Source: Saccoglossus kowalevskii (lineage: Eukaryota > Hemichordata > Enteropneusta > Harrimaniidae). From it: DNA of 33,103 nt. The DNA lies in assembly GCF_000003605.2 (NCBI RefSeq), contig NW_003117265.1:1-33103 (forward strand), read 5' to 3'. Made by a program: the position numbers and the translations under genes. Below are positions 9,480 to 22,660 of this stretch, piece after piece. The notes under the pieces are model-generated. The model was not told the DNA's origin. It saw nothing but the letters and a program-made list of their open reading frames with translations, and searched no databases. Every line of letters begins with the position of its first letter. Position 1 is the stretch's first letter.

Positions 9480-10800
9480 CATTCCTAGTACATGTGTGGG
9501 GTGTTACAATTATGGATTGACTGATGCATTGGTACAGAAAGTAAGTGCAATATCAAGGTTATGCAATGTATTTACGTAACATTTCCTAGTACATGTGTGG
9601 GTGTTACAATTATGGATTGACTGATGCATTGGTACAGAAAGCAAGTGCAATATCACTGTCATGCAATGTATTTACGTAACATTTTCTAGTACATGTGTGC
9701 GGTGTTACAATTATGGATTTACTGATGCATTGGTACAGACAGCAAGTGCAATATTAATGTTATGCAATGTATTTACGTGACATTTCCTAGTACATGTGTG
9801 GGGTGTTACAATTATAGATTGACTGATGCATTGGTACAGACAGCAAGTGCAATATTAATGTTATGCAATGTATTTACGTATCATTTCCTAGTACATGGAT
9901 GGGTGTTACAATTATAGATTGACTGATGCATTGGTACAGAAAGCAAGTGTAATATCAATGTTATGCAATGTATTTACGTAGCATTCCCTAGTACATGTGT
10001 GGGGTGTTACAATTATAGATTGGCTGATGCATTGGTACAGACAGCAAGTGCAATATTAATGTTATGCAATGTATTTACGTATCATTTCCTAGTACATGTA
10101 TGGGTGTTAAAATTATGGATTGACTGATGCATTGGTACAGAAAGCAAATGTAATATCAGTGTTATGCAATGTATTTACGTATCATTTCCTAGTACATGTG
10201 TGGGGTGTTACAATTATGGATTGACTGATGCATTGGTACAGACAGCAAGTGCAATATTAATGTTATGCAATGTATTTACGTATCGTTTCCTAGTACATGT
10301 ATGGGTGTTACAATTATGGATTGACTGATGCATTGGTACAGAAAGCAAGTGTAATATCAGTGTTATGCAATGTATTTACGTATCATTTCCTAGTACATGT
10401 ATGGGTGTTACAATTATGGATTAACTGATGCATTGGTACAGACAGCAAGTGCAATATCACTGTTATGCAATGTATTCACGTGACATTTCCTAGTACATGT
10501 GTGGGTGTTAAAATTATGGATTGACTGATGCATTGGTACAGAAAGCAAATGTAATATCAATGTTATGCATTGTATTTACGTAACATCTCCTAGTACATGT
10601 GTGCGGTGTTACAATTATGGATTGGCTGATGCATTGGTACAGAAAGCAAGTGTAATATAAATGTTATGCAATGTATTTACGTAACATTTCCTAGTACATG
10701 TGTGGGGTGTTACAATTATGGATTGACTGATGCATTGGTACAGAAAACAAGTGCAATATCAATGTTATGCAATGTATTTACGTAACATTTCCTAGTACAT
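9480..10800 (+). repeat. Block C copy 2
   Basis: Co-linear with 5160-6470 and with 24164-25480. It has the commoner alleles where the other two share private ones: 'ggatttactg', 'gtatttacgtgac', 'ggtacagaaagc' and 'gcattggtacag'. At its left end it lacks one T ('acattcctag' near 9482). Co-linearity with the 24-kb region continues to about 11310, so C and the first part of D travel together in both places. Confidence 0.82.
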
Positions 10801-10889
10801 GTGTGGGGTGTTACAATTATGGATTGACTGATGCATTGGTACAGAAAGCAAATGTAATATCAATGTTATGCAATGTATTTACGTAACAT

Positions 10890-12008
10890 TTCCTAATACA
10901 TGTGCGGTTTAAAATTATGGATTGACTGATGCATTGGTACAGAAAGCAAGTACAATATTAATGTTATGCAATGTATTTACGTAACATTTGCTAGTACATG
11001 TGTGGGTGTTACAATTATGGATTGGCTGATGCATTGGTACTGAAAGCAAGTGTAATATTAATGTTATGCAATGTATTTACGTAACATTTCCTAGTACATG
11101 TGTGGTGTGTTACAATTATGGATTGACTGATGCATTGGTACAGAAAGCAAGTGTAATATTAATGTTATGCAATGTATTTACGTAACATTTCCTAGTACAT
11201 GTGTGGGGTGTTACAATTATGGATTGACCGATTCATTGGTACAGAAAGCAAGTGCAAGGTATCAAGGTTATGCAATGTATTGACGTAACATTTCCTAGTA
11301 CATGTGTGGGTGTTACAATTATGGATTGACTGATGCACTGGTACAGAAAACAAGTGTAATATTAATGTTATGCAATGTATTTACGTAAAATTTGCTAGTA
11401 CATGTGTGGGTGTTACAATTATGGATTGGCTGATGCATTGGTACTGAAAGCAAGTGTAATATTGATTTTATGCAATGCATTTACGTAACATGTCCTAGTA
11501 CATGTGTGGGGTGTTACAATTATGGATTGACTGATGCATTGGTACAGAAAGCAAGTGCAATATCTAGGTTATGCAATGTATTTACGTAACATTTCCTAGT
11601 ACATGTGTGGGGTGTTACAATTATGGATTGACTGATGCATTGTTACAGAAAGCAAATGTAATATCAATGTTATGCAATGTATTTACGTAACATTTCCTAA
11701 TACATGTGCGGTTTAAAATTATGGATTGACTGATGCATTGGTACAGAAAGCAAGTGTAATATCATTGTTATGCAATGTATTTAAGTATCATGTCCTAGTA
11801 CATATATGGGTGTTACAATTATGGATTGACTGATGCATTGGTACAGAAAGCAAGTACAATATTAATGTTATGCAATGTATTTACGTAACATTTGCTAGTA
11901 CATGTGTGGGTGTTACAATTATGGATTGGCTGATGCATTGGTACTGAAAGCAAGTGTAATATTAATGTTATGCAATGTATTTACGTAACATTTCCTAGTA
12001 CATGTGTG
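10890..12008 (+). repeat. Block D copy 1
   Basis: Co-linear with 28996-30114 at a constant offset of 18106. Both 98-bp variants (10902 and 11706, 804 bp apart) align exactly with those at 29008 and 29812. Markers in order are: 'gcaagtacaatatt', 'gtgtggtgtg', 'gaccgattcattgg', 'gtgcaaggtatcaagg' (a 2-bp insertion), 'atgtattgacg', 'gatgcactgg', 'gaaaacaagtg', 'cgtaaaatttgc', 'atgcatttacgtaacatgtcc', 'atatctagg', 'gcattgttacag' and 'tatttaagtatc'. Observed differences are few, such as 'attgatttt' for 'attaatttt'. Confidence 0.85.
10902..10920 (+). repeat. Marker of the 98-bp monomer variant (12 copies)
   Basis: In this variant 'gtgcggtttaaaattatgg' replaces 'gtgtggggtgttacaattatgg', a net loss of three bases. 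Copies begin at about 2964, 4671, 10902, 11706, 12909, 13710, 18745, 25583, 29008, 29812, 30211 and 31015. Two of these (2964 and 18745) have 'gattaactg' after the marker; the others have 'gattgactg' and belong to D-type sequence. It is the most useful landmark for the higher-order period. Confidence 0.85.
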
Positions 12009-12844
12009 GGGTGTTACAATTATGGATTGACTGATGCATTGGTACAGAAAGCAAGTGTAATATTAATGTTATGCAATGTATTTACGTAACATTTCCTAGT
12101 ACATGTGTGGGTGTTACAATTATGGATTGGCTGATGCATTGGTACTGAAAGCAAGTGTAATATTAATGTTATGCAATGTATTTACGTAACATTTCCTAGT
12201 ACATGTGTAGGGTGTTACAATTATGGATTGACTGATGCATTGGTACAGAAAGCAAGTGTAATATTAATGTTATGCAATGTATTTACGTAACATTTCCTAG
12301 TACATGTGTGGGTGTTACAATTATGGATTGGCTGATGCATTGGTACTGAAAGCAAGTGTAATATTAATGTTATGCAATGTATTTACGTAACATTTCCTAG
12401 TACATGTGTGGCGTGTTACAATTATGGATTGACTGATGCATTGGTACAGAAAGCAAGTGTAATATCAAGGTTATGCAATGTATTTACGTAACATTTCCTA
12501 GTACATGTGTGGGTGTTACAATTATGGATTGACTGATGCATTGGTACAGAAAGCAAGTGCAATATCAAGGTTATGCAATGTATTTACGTAACATGTCCTA
12601 GTACATGTGTGGGTGTTACAATTATGGATTGACTGATGCATTGGTACAGACAGCAAGTGCAATATTAATGTTATGCAATGTATTTACGTAGCATTCCCTA
12701 GTACATGTGTGGGGTGTTACAATTATGGATTGACTGATGCATTGGTACAGACAGCAAGTGCAATATTAATGGTATGCAATGTATTTACGTAACATTTGCT
12801 AGTACATGTGTGGGGTGTTACAATTATGGATTGACTGATACATT

Positions 12845-13693
12845 GGTACAGAAAGCAAATGTAATATCAATGTTATGCAATGTATTTACGTAACATTTCC
12901 TAATACATGTGCGGTTTAAAATTATGGATTGACTGATGCATTGGTACAGAAAGCAAGTGTAATATCATTGTTATGCAATGTATTTAAGTATCATGTCCTA
13001 GTACATATATGGGTGTTACAATTATGGATTGACTGATGCATTGGTACAGAAAGCAAGTACAATATTAATGTTATGCAATGTATTTACGTAACATTTGCTA
13101 GTACATGTGTGGGTGTTACAATTATGGATTGGCTGATGCATTGGTACTGAAAGCAAGTGTAATATTAATGTTATGCAATGTATTTACGTAACATTTCCTA
13201 GTACATGTGTGGGGTGTTACAATTATGGATTGACTGATGCATTGGTACAGAAAGCAAGTGTAATATTAATGTTATGCAATGTATTTACGTAACATTTCCT
13301 AGTACATGTGTGGGTGTTACAATTATGGATTGGCTGATGCATTGGTACTGAAAGCAAGTGTAATATTAATGTTATGCAATGTATTTACGTAACATTTCCT
13401 AGTACATGTGTAGGGTGTTACAATTATGGATTGACTGATGCATTGGTACAGAAAGCAAGTGTAATATTAATGTTATGCAATGTATTTACGTAACATTTCC
13501 TAGTACATGTGTGGGTGTTACAATTATGGATTGGCTGATGCATTGGTACTGAAAGCAAGTGTAATATTAATGTTATGCAATGTATTTACGTAACATTTCC
13601 TAGTACATGTGTGGCGTGTTACAATTATGGATTGACTGATGCATTGGTACAGAAAGCAAGTGTAATATCAAGGTTATGCAATGTATTTACGTA
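12845..13693 (+). repeat. Block D second half, tandem copy at +1203 bp
   Basis: Repeats 11642-12490 at a constant offset of 1203 bp: the 98-bp variants at 11706 and 12909, 'gtgtagggtg' at 12205 and 13408, and 'ggcgtgtta' near 12410 and 13613 all keep this spacing. One difference is 'ggtacag' here against 'gttacag' at the start. This is a 12-monomer step, so the region 10890-14070 is a locally ordered higher-order repeat. Confidence 0.85.
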
Positions 13694-13699
13694 ACATTT

Positions 13700-14230
13700 C
13701 CTAGTACATGTGCGGTTTAAAATTATGGATTGACTGATGCATTGGTACAGAAAGCAAGTACAATATTAATGTTATGCAATGTATTTACGTAACATTTGCT
13801 AGTACATGTGTGGGTGTTACAATTATGGATTGGCTGATGCATTGGTACTGAAAGCAAGTGTAATATTAATGTTATGCAATGTATTTACGTAACATTTCCT
13901 AGTACATGTGTGGTGTGTTACAATTATGGATTGACTGATGCATTGGTATAGAAAGCAAGTGTAATATTAATGTTATGCAATGTATTTACGTAACATTTCC
14001 TAGTACATGTGTGGGGTGTTACAATTATGGATTGACCGATTCATTGGTACAGAAAGCAAGTGCAAGGTATCAAGGTCATGCAATGTATTTACGTGACATT
14101 TCCTAGTACATGTGTGGGTGTTACAACTATGGATTGACTGATGCATTGGTACAGAAAGCAAGTGCAATATTAATGTTATGCAATGTATTTACGTGACATT
14201 TCCTAGTACATGTGTGGGGTGTTACAATTA
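13700..14230 (+). repeat. Block D first part, further copy
   Basis: Starts with the 98-bp variant at 13710 and follows the D order: 'gcaagtacaatatt', a 'tactgaaagc' unit, 'gtgtggtgtg', 'ggtatagaaagc', 'gaccgattcattgg', 'gtgcaaggtatcaagg'. It then leaves the D order at 'tcatgcaatgtatttacgtgac' near 14074, where other D copies have 'ttatgcaatgtattgacg'. 'ggtatagaaagc' is shared with 29243 and 30447 but not with 10902-11270. Confidence 0.78.
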
Positions 14231-16276
14231 TGGATTGACTGATGCATTCGTAGAGAAAGCAAGTGCAATATCACTGTTATGCAATGTATTCACGTAACAT
14301 TTCCTCGTACATGTGTGGGGTGTTACAATTATGGATTGACTGATACATTGGTACAGAAAGCAATTGTAATATTAATGTTATGCAATGTATTTACGTAACA
14401 TTTGCTAGTACATGTGTGGGGTGTTACAATTATGGATTGACTGATGCATTGGTACAGACAGCAAGTGCAATATTAATGTTATGCAATGTATTTACGTAAC
14501 ATTTCCTAGTACATGTGTGGGGTGTTACAATTATGGATTGACTGATGCATTGGTACAGAAAGCAAGTGCACTATCAAGGTTATGCAATGTATTTACGTAA
14601 CATTTCCTAGTACATGTGTGGGTGTTACAATTATGGATTGACTGATGCATTGGTACAGAAAGCAAGTGCAATATCACTGTCATGCAATGTATTTACGTAA
14701 CATTTCCTAGTACATGTGTGAGGTGTTACAATTATGGATTGGCTGATGCATTGGTACAGAAAGCAAGTGTAATATCAATGTTATGCAATGTTTTTACGTG
14801 ACATTTCCTAGTACATGTGTGCGGTGTTACAATTATGGATTGACTGATGCATTGGTACAGAAAGCAAGTGTAATATCACTGTTATGCAATGTATTCACGT
14901 AACATTTCCTCGTTCATGTGTGGGGTGTTACAATTATGGATTGACTGATGCATTGGTACAGAAAGCAAGTGCAATATCAAGGTCATGCAATGTATTTACG
15001 TGACATTTCCTAGTACATGTGTGGGTGTTACAACTATGGATTGACTGATGCATTGGTACAGAAAGCAAGTGCAATATCAGTGCTATGCAATGTATTTACG
15101 TGACATTTCCTAGTACATGTGTGGGGTGTTACAATTATGGATTGACTGATGCATTCGTACAGAAAGCAAGTGTAATATCACTGTTATGCAATGTATTCAC
15201 GTAACATTTCCTCGTTCATGTGTGGGGTGTTACAATTATGGATTGACTGATACATTGGTACAGAAAGCAATTGTAATATTAATGTTATGCAATGTATTTA
15301 CGTAACATTTGCTAGTACATGTGTGGGGTGTTACAATTATGGATTGACTGATGCATTGGTACAGACAGCAAGTGCAATATTAATGTTATGCAATGTATTT
15401 ACGTAACATTTCCTAGTACATGGGTGGGGTGTTACAATTATGGATTGACTGATGGATTGGTACAGAAAGCAAGTGTAATATCAGTGTTATGCAATGTATT
15501 TACGTAACATTTCCTAGTACATGTGTGAGGTGTTACAATTATGGATTACTGATGCATTGGTACAGAAAGCAAGTGTAATATCAATGTTATGCAATGTTTT
15601 TACGTGACATTTCCTAGTACATGTGTGCGGTGTTACAATTATGGATTGACTGATGCATTGGTACAGAAAGCAAGTGTAATATCAATGTTATGCAATGTAT
15701 TTACGTAACATTTCCTAGTACATGTGTGGGGTGTTACAATTATGAATTGACTGATGCATTGGTACAGAAAGCAAGTGTAATATCACTGTTATGCAATATA
15801 TTCACGTAACATTTCCTCGTACATGTGTGGGGTGTTACTATTATGGATTGACTGATGCATTGGTACAGAAAGCAAGTGCAATATTAATGTTATGCAATGT
15901 ATTTACGTAACATTTCCTAGTACATGTGTGAGGTGTTACAATTACGGATTGGCTGATGCATTGATACAGAAAGCAAGTGTAATATCAAGGTTATGCAATG
16001 TATTTACGTAACATTTCCTAGTACATGTGTGAGGTGTTACAATTATGGATTGACTGATGCATTGGTACAGACAGCAAGTGTAATATCACTGTTATGCAAT
16101 GTATTCACGTAACATTTCCTAGTACATGTGTGGGTGTTACAATTATGGATTGACTGATGCATTGGTACAGAAAGCAAGTGTAATATCACTGTTATGCAAT
16201 GTATTCAAGTAACATTTCCTCGTACATGTGTGGGGTGTTACAATTATGGATTGACTGATGCATTGGTACAGAAAGC
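14231..16276 (+). repeat. Satellite rich in 'cacgtaacatttcctcg' monomers
   Basis: About 20 monomers, many of the sub-family with 'tcactgttatgcaatgtattcacg' and 'tcctcgt(a/t)catg' that also fills 26200-28700. A partial repeat is seen between about 14230-14540 and 15130-15420 ('gcattcgta', 'tacattggtacagaaagcaattg', then 'ttgctag'). At 15540 'atggattactg' has lost one base. The unit with 'ttatgaattg' at 15743 is 907 bp (nine monomers) before its counterpart at 16650. No gene is seen. Confidence 0.78.
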
Positions 16277-17369
16277 AAGTGCAATATTAATGTTATGCAA
16301 TGTATTTACGTAACATTTCCTAGTACATGTGTGAGGTGTTACAATTATGGATTGACTGATGCATTGGTACAGAAAGCAAGTGCAATATCAGTGTTATTCA
16401 ATGTAATTACGTGACATTTCCTAGTACATGTGTGGGGTGTTACAATTATGGATTGACTGATGCATTGGTACAGAAAGCAAGTGTAATATCAAGGTTATGC
16501 AATGTATTTACGTAACATTTCCTAGTACATGTGTGGGTGTTACAATTATGGATTGACTGATGCATTGGTACAGAAAGCAAGTGTAATATCAATGTTATGC
16601 AATGTATTTACGTAACATTTCCTAGTACATGTGTGGGGTGTTACAATTATGAATTGACTGATGCATTGGTACAGAAAGCAAGTGTAATATCACTGTTATG
16701 CAATATATTCACGTAACATTTCCTCGTACATGTGTGGGGTGTTACTATTATGGATTGACTGATGCATTGGTACAGAAAGCAAGTGCAATATTAATGTTAT
16801 GCAATGTATTTACGTAACATTTCCTAGTACATGTGTGAGGTGTTACAATTATGGATTGGCTGATGCATTGATACAGAAAGCAAGTGTAATATCAAGGTTA
16901 TGCAATGTATTTACGTAACATTTCCTAGTACATGTGTGGGGTGTTACAATTATGGATTGACTGATGCATTGGTACAGACAGCAAGTGTAATATCACTGTT
17001 ATGCAATGTATTCACGTAACATTTCCTAGTACACGTGTGGGTGTTACAATTATGGATTGACTGATGCATTGGTACAGAAAGCAAGTGTAATATCACTGTT
17101 ATGCAATGTATTCACGTAACAGTTCCTCGTACATGTGTGGGGTGTTACAATTATGGATTGACTGATGCATTGGTACAGAAAGCAAGTGCAATATTAATGT
17201 TATGCAATGTATTTACGTAACATTTCCTAGTACATGTGTGAGGTGTTACAATTATGGATTGACTGATGCATTGGTACAGAAAGCAAGTGAATATCAGTGT
17301 TATTCAATGTATTTACGTGACATTTCCTAGTACATGTGTGGGGTGTTACAATTATGGATTGACTGATGG
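16277..17369 (+). repeat. Block A copy 2
   Basis: Matches 798-1800 with two observed substitutions, and 26641-27630 from 16380 onward including the one-base deletion 'gcaagtgaatatcag' near 17285. That deletion links copies 2 and 3 to each other rather than to copy 1. The right end switches to 'gatggattggtacag' monomers. Confidence 0.88.
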
Positions 17370-18880
17370 ATTGGTACAGAAAGCAAGTGTAATATCAGTG
17401 GTATGCAATGTATTTACGTAACATTTCCTAGTACATGTGTGGGGTGTTACTATTATGGATTGACTGATGCATTGGTACAGAAAGCAAGTGCAATATTAAT
17501 GTTATGCAATGTATTTACGTAACATTTCCTAGTACATGTGTGAGGTGTTACAATTATGGATTGGCTGATGCATTGGTACAGAAAGCAAGTGTAATATCAA
17601 GGTTATGCAATGTATTTACGTAACATTTCCTAGTACATGTGTGGGGTGTTACAATTATGGATTGACTGATGGATTGGTACAGAAAGCAAGTGTAATATCA
17701 GTGGTATGCAATGTATTTACGTAACATTTCCTAGTACATGTGTGGGTGTTACAATTATGGATTGACGGATGCATTGGTACAGAAAGCAAGTGTAATATTA
17801 ATGTTATGCAATGTATTTACGTAACATTTCCTAGTACATGTGTGGGGTGTTACATTTATGGATTGACTGATGCATTGGTACAGAAAGCAAGTGTAATATC
17901 AAGGTTATGCAATGTATTTACGTAACATTTCCTAGTACATGTGTGGGTGTTACAATTATGGATTGACTGATGCATTGGTACAGAAAGCAAGTGTAATATC
18001 AATGTTATGCAATGTATTTACGAAACATTCCCTAGTACATGTGTTAGGTGTTACAATTACGGATTGGCTGATGCATTGGTACAGAAAGCAAGTGTAATAT
18101 TAATGTTATGCAATGTATTTACGTAACATTTCCTAGTACATGTGTGGGGTGTTACAATTATGGATTGACTGATGCATTGGTACAGAAAGCAAGTGCAATA
18201 TCAAGGTTATGCAATGTATTTACGTAACATTTCCTAGTACATGTGTGGGTGTTACAATTATGGATTGACTGATGCATTGGTACAGAAAGCAAGTGCAATA
18301 TCACTGTTATGCAATGTATTTACGTAACATTTTCTAGTACATGTGTGCGGTGTTACAATTATGGATTGACTGATGCATTGGTAAAGACAGCAAGTGCAAT
18401 ATTAATGTTATGCAATGTATTTACGTAACATTTCCTAGTACATGTGTGGGGTGTTACAATTATGGATTGACTGATGCAATGGTACGGACAGCAAGTGCAA
18501 TATTAATGTTATGCAATGTATTTACGTATCATTTCCTAGTACATGGATGGGTGTTACAATTATGGATTGACTGATGGATTGGTACAGAAAGCAAGTGCAA
18601 TATTAATGTTATGCAATGTATTTACGTATCATTTCCTAGTAAATGAATGGGTGTTAAAACTATGGATTGACTGATGCATTGGTACAGAAAGCAAGTGCAA
18701 TATCAAGGTTATGCAATGTATTTACGTGACATTTCCTAGTACATGTGCGGTTTAAAATTATGGATTAACTGATGCATTGGTACAGAAAGCGAGTGTAATA
18801 TCACTCTTATGCAATGTATTTACGTAACATTTGCTAGTACATGTGTGGGGTGTTACAATTATGGATTGACTGATGCATTG
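17370..18880 (+). repeat. Satellite, mixed monomers between blocks A and E-like units
   Basis: About 15 monomers. The 'gatggattgg ... tcagtg(g/t)tatgc' unit appears at 17366 and 17668, three monomers apart. The 18170-18800 stretch resembles the 2.6-3.0 kb region: 'acagacagc' units, 'catggatggg', the 98-bp variant at 18745, then 'gcgagtgtaatatcactc'. A short open frame across 17740-17925 is satellite only. Confidence 0.78.
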
Positions 18881-19500
18881 GTACAGAAAGCAAGTGTAGT
18901 ATTAATGTTATGCAATGTATTTACGTAACATTTCCTAATACATGTGTGGGGTGTTACAGTTATGGATTGTCTGATGCATTGGTACATAAAGCAAGTGCAA
19001 TATCAAGGTCATGCAATGTATTTACGTGACATTTCCTAGTACATGTGTGGGTGTTACAATTATGGATTGACTTATGCATTGGTACAGAAAGCAAGTGTAA
19101 TATTAATGTTATGCAATGTATTTACGTAACATTTGCTAGAACATGTGTGGGGTGTTACAATTATGGATTGACTGATGCATTGGTACAGAAAGCAAGTGTA
19201 GTATTAATGTTATGCAATGTATTTACGTAACATTTCCTAATACATGTGTGGGGTGTTACAGTTATGGATTGTCTGATGCATTGGTACATAAAGCAAGTGC
19301 AATATCAAGGTCATGCAATGTATTTACGTGACATTTCCTAGTACATGTGTGGGTGTTACAATTATGGATTGACTGATGCATTGGTACAGAAAGCAAGTGT
19401 AATATCAATGTTATGCAATGTATTCACGTAACATTTCCTAGTACATGTGTGGGTGTTACAATTATGGATTGACTGATGCACTGGTACAGAAAGCAAGTGT
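18881..19500 (+). repeat. E-like monomers with a tandem trimer step (~302 bp)
   Basis: The order 'gtgtagtattaatg', 'cctaatacatg', 'acagttatggattgtctg', 'ggtacataaagc', 'caaggtcatgc' occurs twice in a row; 'gtagt' is at 18896 and again at 19198, 302 bp apart. This is a three-monomer tandem duplication within E-type sequence. The middle unit differs by 'gacttatgc' and 'gctagaacatg'. Confidence 0.75.
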
Positions 19501-20118
19501 AATATCAATGTTATGCAATGTATTTACGTAACATTTCCTAGTACATGTGTGGGGTGTTACAATTATGGATTGACTGATGCATTGGTACAGAAAGCAAGCG
19601 TAATATTAATGTTATGCAATGTATTTACGTAACATTTCCTAGTACATGTGTGAGGTGTTACAATTATGGATTGGCTGATGCATTGGTACAGAAAGCAAGT
19701 GTAATATCAAGGTTATGCAATGTATTTACGTAACATTTCCTAGTACATGTGTGGGGTGTTACAATTATGGATTGACTGATGCATTGGTACAGAAAAGCAA
19801 GTGTAATATTAATGTTATGCAATGTATTTACGTAACATTTCCTAGTACATGTGTGGGTGTTACAATTATGGATTGGCTGATGCATTGGTACAGAAAGCTA
19901 TTGCAATATTAATGTTATGCAATGTATTTACGTAACATTTCCTAGTACATGTGTGGGTGTTACAATTATGGATTGACTGATGCATTGGTACAGAAAGCAA
20001 GCGTAATATTAATGTTATGTAATGTATTTACGTAACATTTCCTAGTACATGTGTGGGTGTTACAATTATGGATTGACTGATGCATTGGTACAGAAAGCAA
20101 GTGTATTATCAAGGTTAT
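19501..20118 (+). repeat. Satellite, mixed monomers before block B copy 2
   Basis: About six monomers, mostly close to consensus, with 'gaaaagcaag' (extra A near 19793, also seen near 792) and 'gcaagcgtaatattaatgttatgtaatg' near 19999. Short open frames on both strands across 19660-19912 are chance products of the repeat. Nothing else is seen. Confidence 0.75.
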
Positions 20119-21297
20119 GCAATGTATTTACGTAACATTTCCTAGTACATGTGTGGGTGTTACAATTATGGATTGACTGATGCATTGGTACAGGAAGCAA
20201 GTGTAATATCAATGTTATACAATGTATTTACGTAACATTTCCAAGTACATGTGTTAGGTGTTACAATTTTTGGATTGGCTGATGCATTGGTACAGAAAGC
20301 AAGTGTAATATTAATGTTATGCAATGTATTTACGTAACATTTGCTAGTACATGTGTGGGTGTTACAATTATGGATTGGCTGATGCATTGGTACTGAAAGC
20401 AAGTGTAATATTAATGTTATGCAATGTATTTACGTAACATTTCCTAGTACATGTGTGTGGTGTTACAATTATGGATTGACTGATGCAATGGTACAGAAAG
20501 CCAGTGCAATATAAAGGTTATGCAATGTATTTACGTAACATTTCCTAGTACATGTGTGGGTGTTACAATTATGGATTGACTGATGCATTGGTACAGAAAG
20601 CAAGTGCAATATCACTGTTATGCAATGTATTTACGTAACATTTTCTAGTACATGTGTGCGGTGTTACAATTATGGATTTACTGATGCATTGGTACAGAAA
20701 GCAAGTACAATATTAATGTTATGCAATGTATTTACGTAACATTTGCTAGTACATGTGTGGGTGTTACAATTATGGATTGGCTGATGCATTGGTACTGAAA
20801 GCAAGTGTAATATTAATGTTATGCAATGTATTTACGTAACATTTCCTAGTACATGTGTGGGGTGTTACAATTATGGATTGACTGATGCATTGGTACAGAA
20901 AGCAAGTGTAATATTAATGATATGCAATGTATTTACGTAACATTTCCTAGTACATGTATGGGTGTTACAATTATCGATTGGCTGATGCATTGGTACTGAA
21001 AGCAAGTGTAATATTAATGTTATGCAATGTATTTACGTAACAATTCCTAATACATGTGTGGGGTGTTACAGTTATGGACTGTCTGATACATTGGTACAGA
21101 AAGCAAGCGTAATATTAATGTTATGCAATGTATTTACGTAACATTTCCTAGTACATGTGTGGGTGTTACAATTATGGATTGACTGATGCATTGGTACAGA
21201 AAGCAAGTGTAATATTAATGTTATGCAATGTATTTACGTAACATTTCCTAGTACATGTGTGGGTGTTACAATTATGGATTGGCTGATGCATTGGTAC
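20119..21297 (+). repeat. Block B copy 2
   Basis: Second copy of the 1.18-kb block described at 3232-4409. Here the left flank is ordinary satellite ('gtgtattatcaagg') instead of the diverged half-monomer, so the homology begins exactly where the diverged segment ends. Private changes are an extra T near 20269, 'gtgtgtggtg' near 20453 and 'gatacattgg' near 21086. Confidence 0.85.
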
Positions 21298-22119
21298 AGA
21301 AAGCAATTGCAATATTAATGTTATGCAATGTATTTACGTAACATTTCCTAGTACATGTGTGGGTGTTACAATTATGGATTGACTGATGCATTGGTACAGA
21401 AAGCAAGCGTAATATTAATGTTATGTAATGTATTTACGTAACATTTCCTAGTACATGTGTGGGTGTTACAATTATGGATTGACTGATGCATTGGTACAGA
21501 AAGCAAGTGTATTATCAAGGTTATGCAATGTATTTACGTAACATTTCCTAGTACATGTGTGGGTGTTACAATTATGGATTGGCTGATGCATTGGTACTGA
21601 AAGCAAGTGTAATATTAATGTTATGCAATGTATTTACGTAACATTTCCTAGTACATGTGTGGGTGTTACAATTATGGATTGACTGATGCATTGGTACAGA
21701 AAGCAAGTGCAATATCACTGTTATGCAATGTATTTACGTAACATTTTCTAGTACATGTGTGCGGTGTTACAATTATGGATTTACTGATGCATTGGTACAG
21801 ACAGCAAGTGCAATATTAATGTTATGCAATGTATTTACGTAGCATTCCCTAGTACATGTGTGGGGTGTTACAATTATGGATTGACTGATGCATTGGTACA
21901 GACAGCAAGTGCAATATTAATGTTATGCAATGTATTTACGTATCATTTCCTAGTACATGTTTGGGGTGTTACAATAATGGATTGACCGATCCATTGGTAC
22001 AGAAAGCAAGTGCAATATCAAGGTTATGCAATGTATTTACGTAACATTTGCTAGAACATGTGTGGGGTGTTACAATTATGGATTGACTGATACATTGGTA
22101 CAGAAAGCAAGTGTAATAT
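21298..22119 (+). repeat. Satellite, mixed monomers between blocks B and F
   Basis: About eight monomers, including a 'gcaattgc' unit, 'gcaagcgtaatattaatgttatgtaatg' near 21406, an 'acagacagc' pair with 'cgtagcattccc' and 'cgtatcat', and an 'acaataatggattgaccgatccattgg' unit near 21972. No gene is seen. Confidence 0.75.
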
Positions 22120-22660
22120 CAATGTTATGCAATGTTTTTACGTGACATTTCCTAGTACATGTGTGCGGTGTTACAATTATGGATTGACTGATGCATTGGT
22201 ACAGAAAGCAAGTGTAGTATTAATGTAATGCAATGTATTTACGTAAAATTTCCTAGTACATATGTGGGGTGTTACAGTTATGGATTGTCTGATGCATTGG
22301 TACAGAAAGCAAGTGCAATATCAAGGTCATGCAATGTATTTACGTGACATTTCCTAGTACATGTGTGGGTGTTACAATTATGGATTGACTGATGCATTGG
22401 TACAGAAAGCAAGTGTAATATCAATGTTATGCAATGTATTTACGTAACATTTCCTAGTACATGTGTGGGGTGTTACAATTATGGATTGACTGATGCATTG
22501 GTACAGAAAGCAAGTGTAATATCAATGTTATACAATGTATTTACGTAACATTTCCAAGTACATGTGTTAGGTGTTACAATTATGGATTGGCTGATGCATT
22601 GGTACAGAAAGCAAGTGTAATATTAATGTTATGCAATGTATTTACGTAACATTTGCTAGT
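22120..22660 (+). repeat. Block F copy 2
   Basis: Matches 6530-7160 but lacks about one monomer and shows 'aatgtaatgc' near 22225. The shared rare segment is 'aaaatttcctagtacatatg'. The right end switches to 'catggatggg' near 22663 and to a unit with one lost base ('gtgtatatcaatg' near 22717). Confidence 0.68.

Noticed and set aside
19664-19885. Minus-strand open frames here and at 20166-20402
   Set aside because: They are the reverse-strand reading of two monomers, with a repetitive composition that mirrors the satellite. There is no start context or domain.
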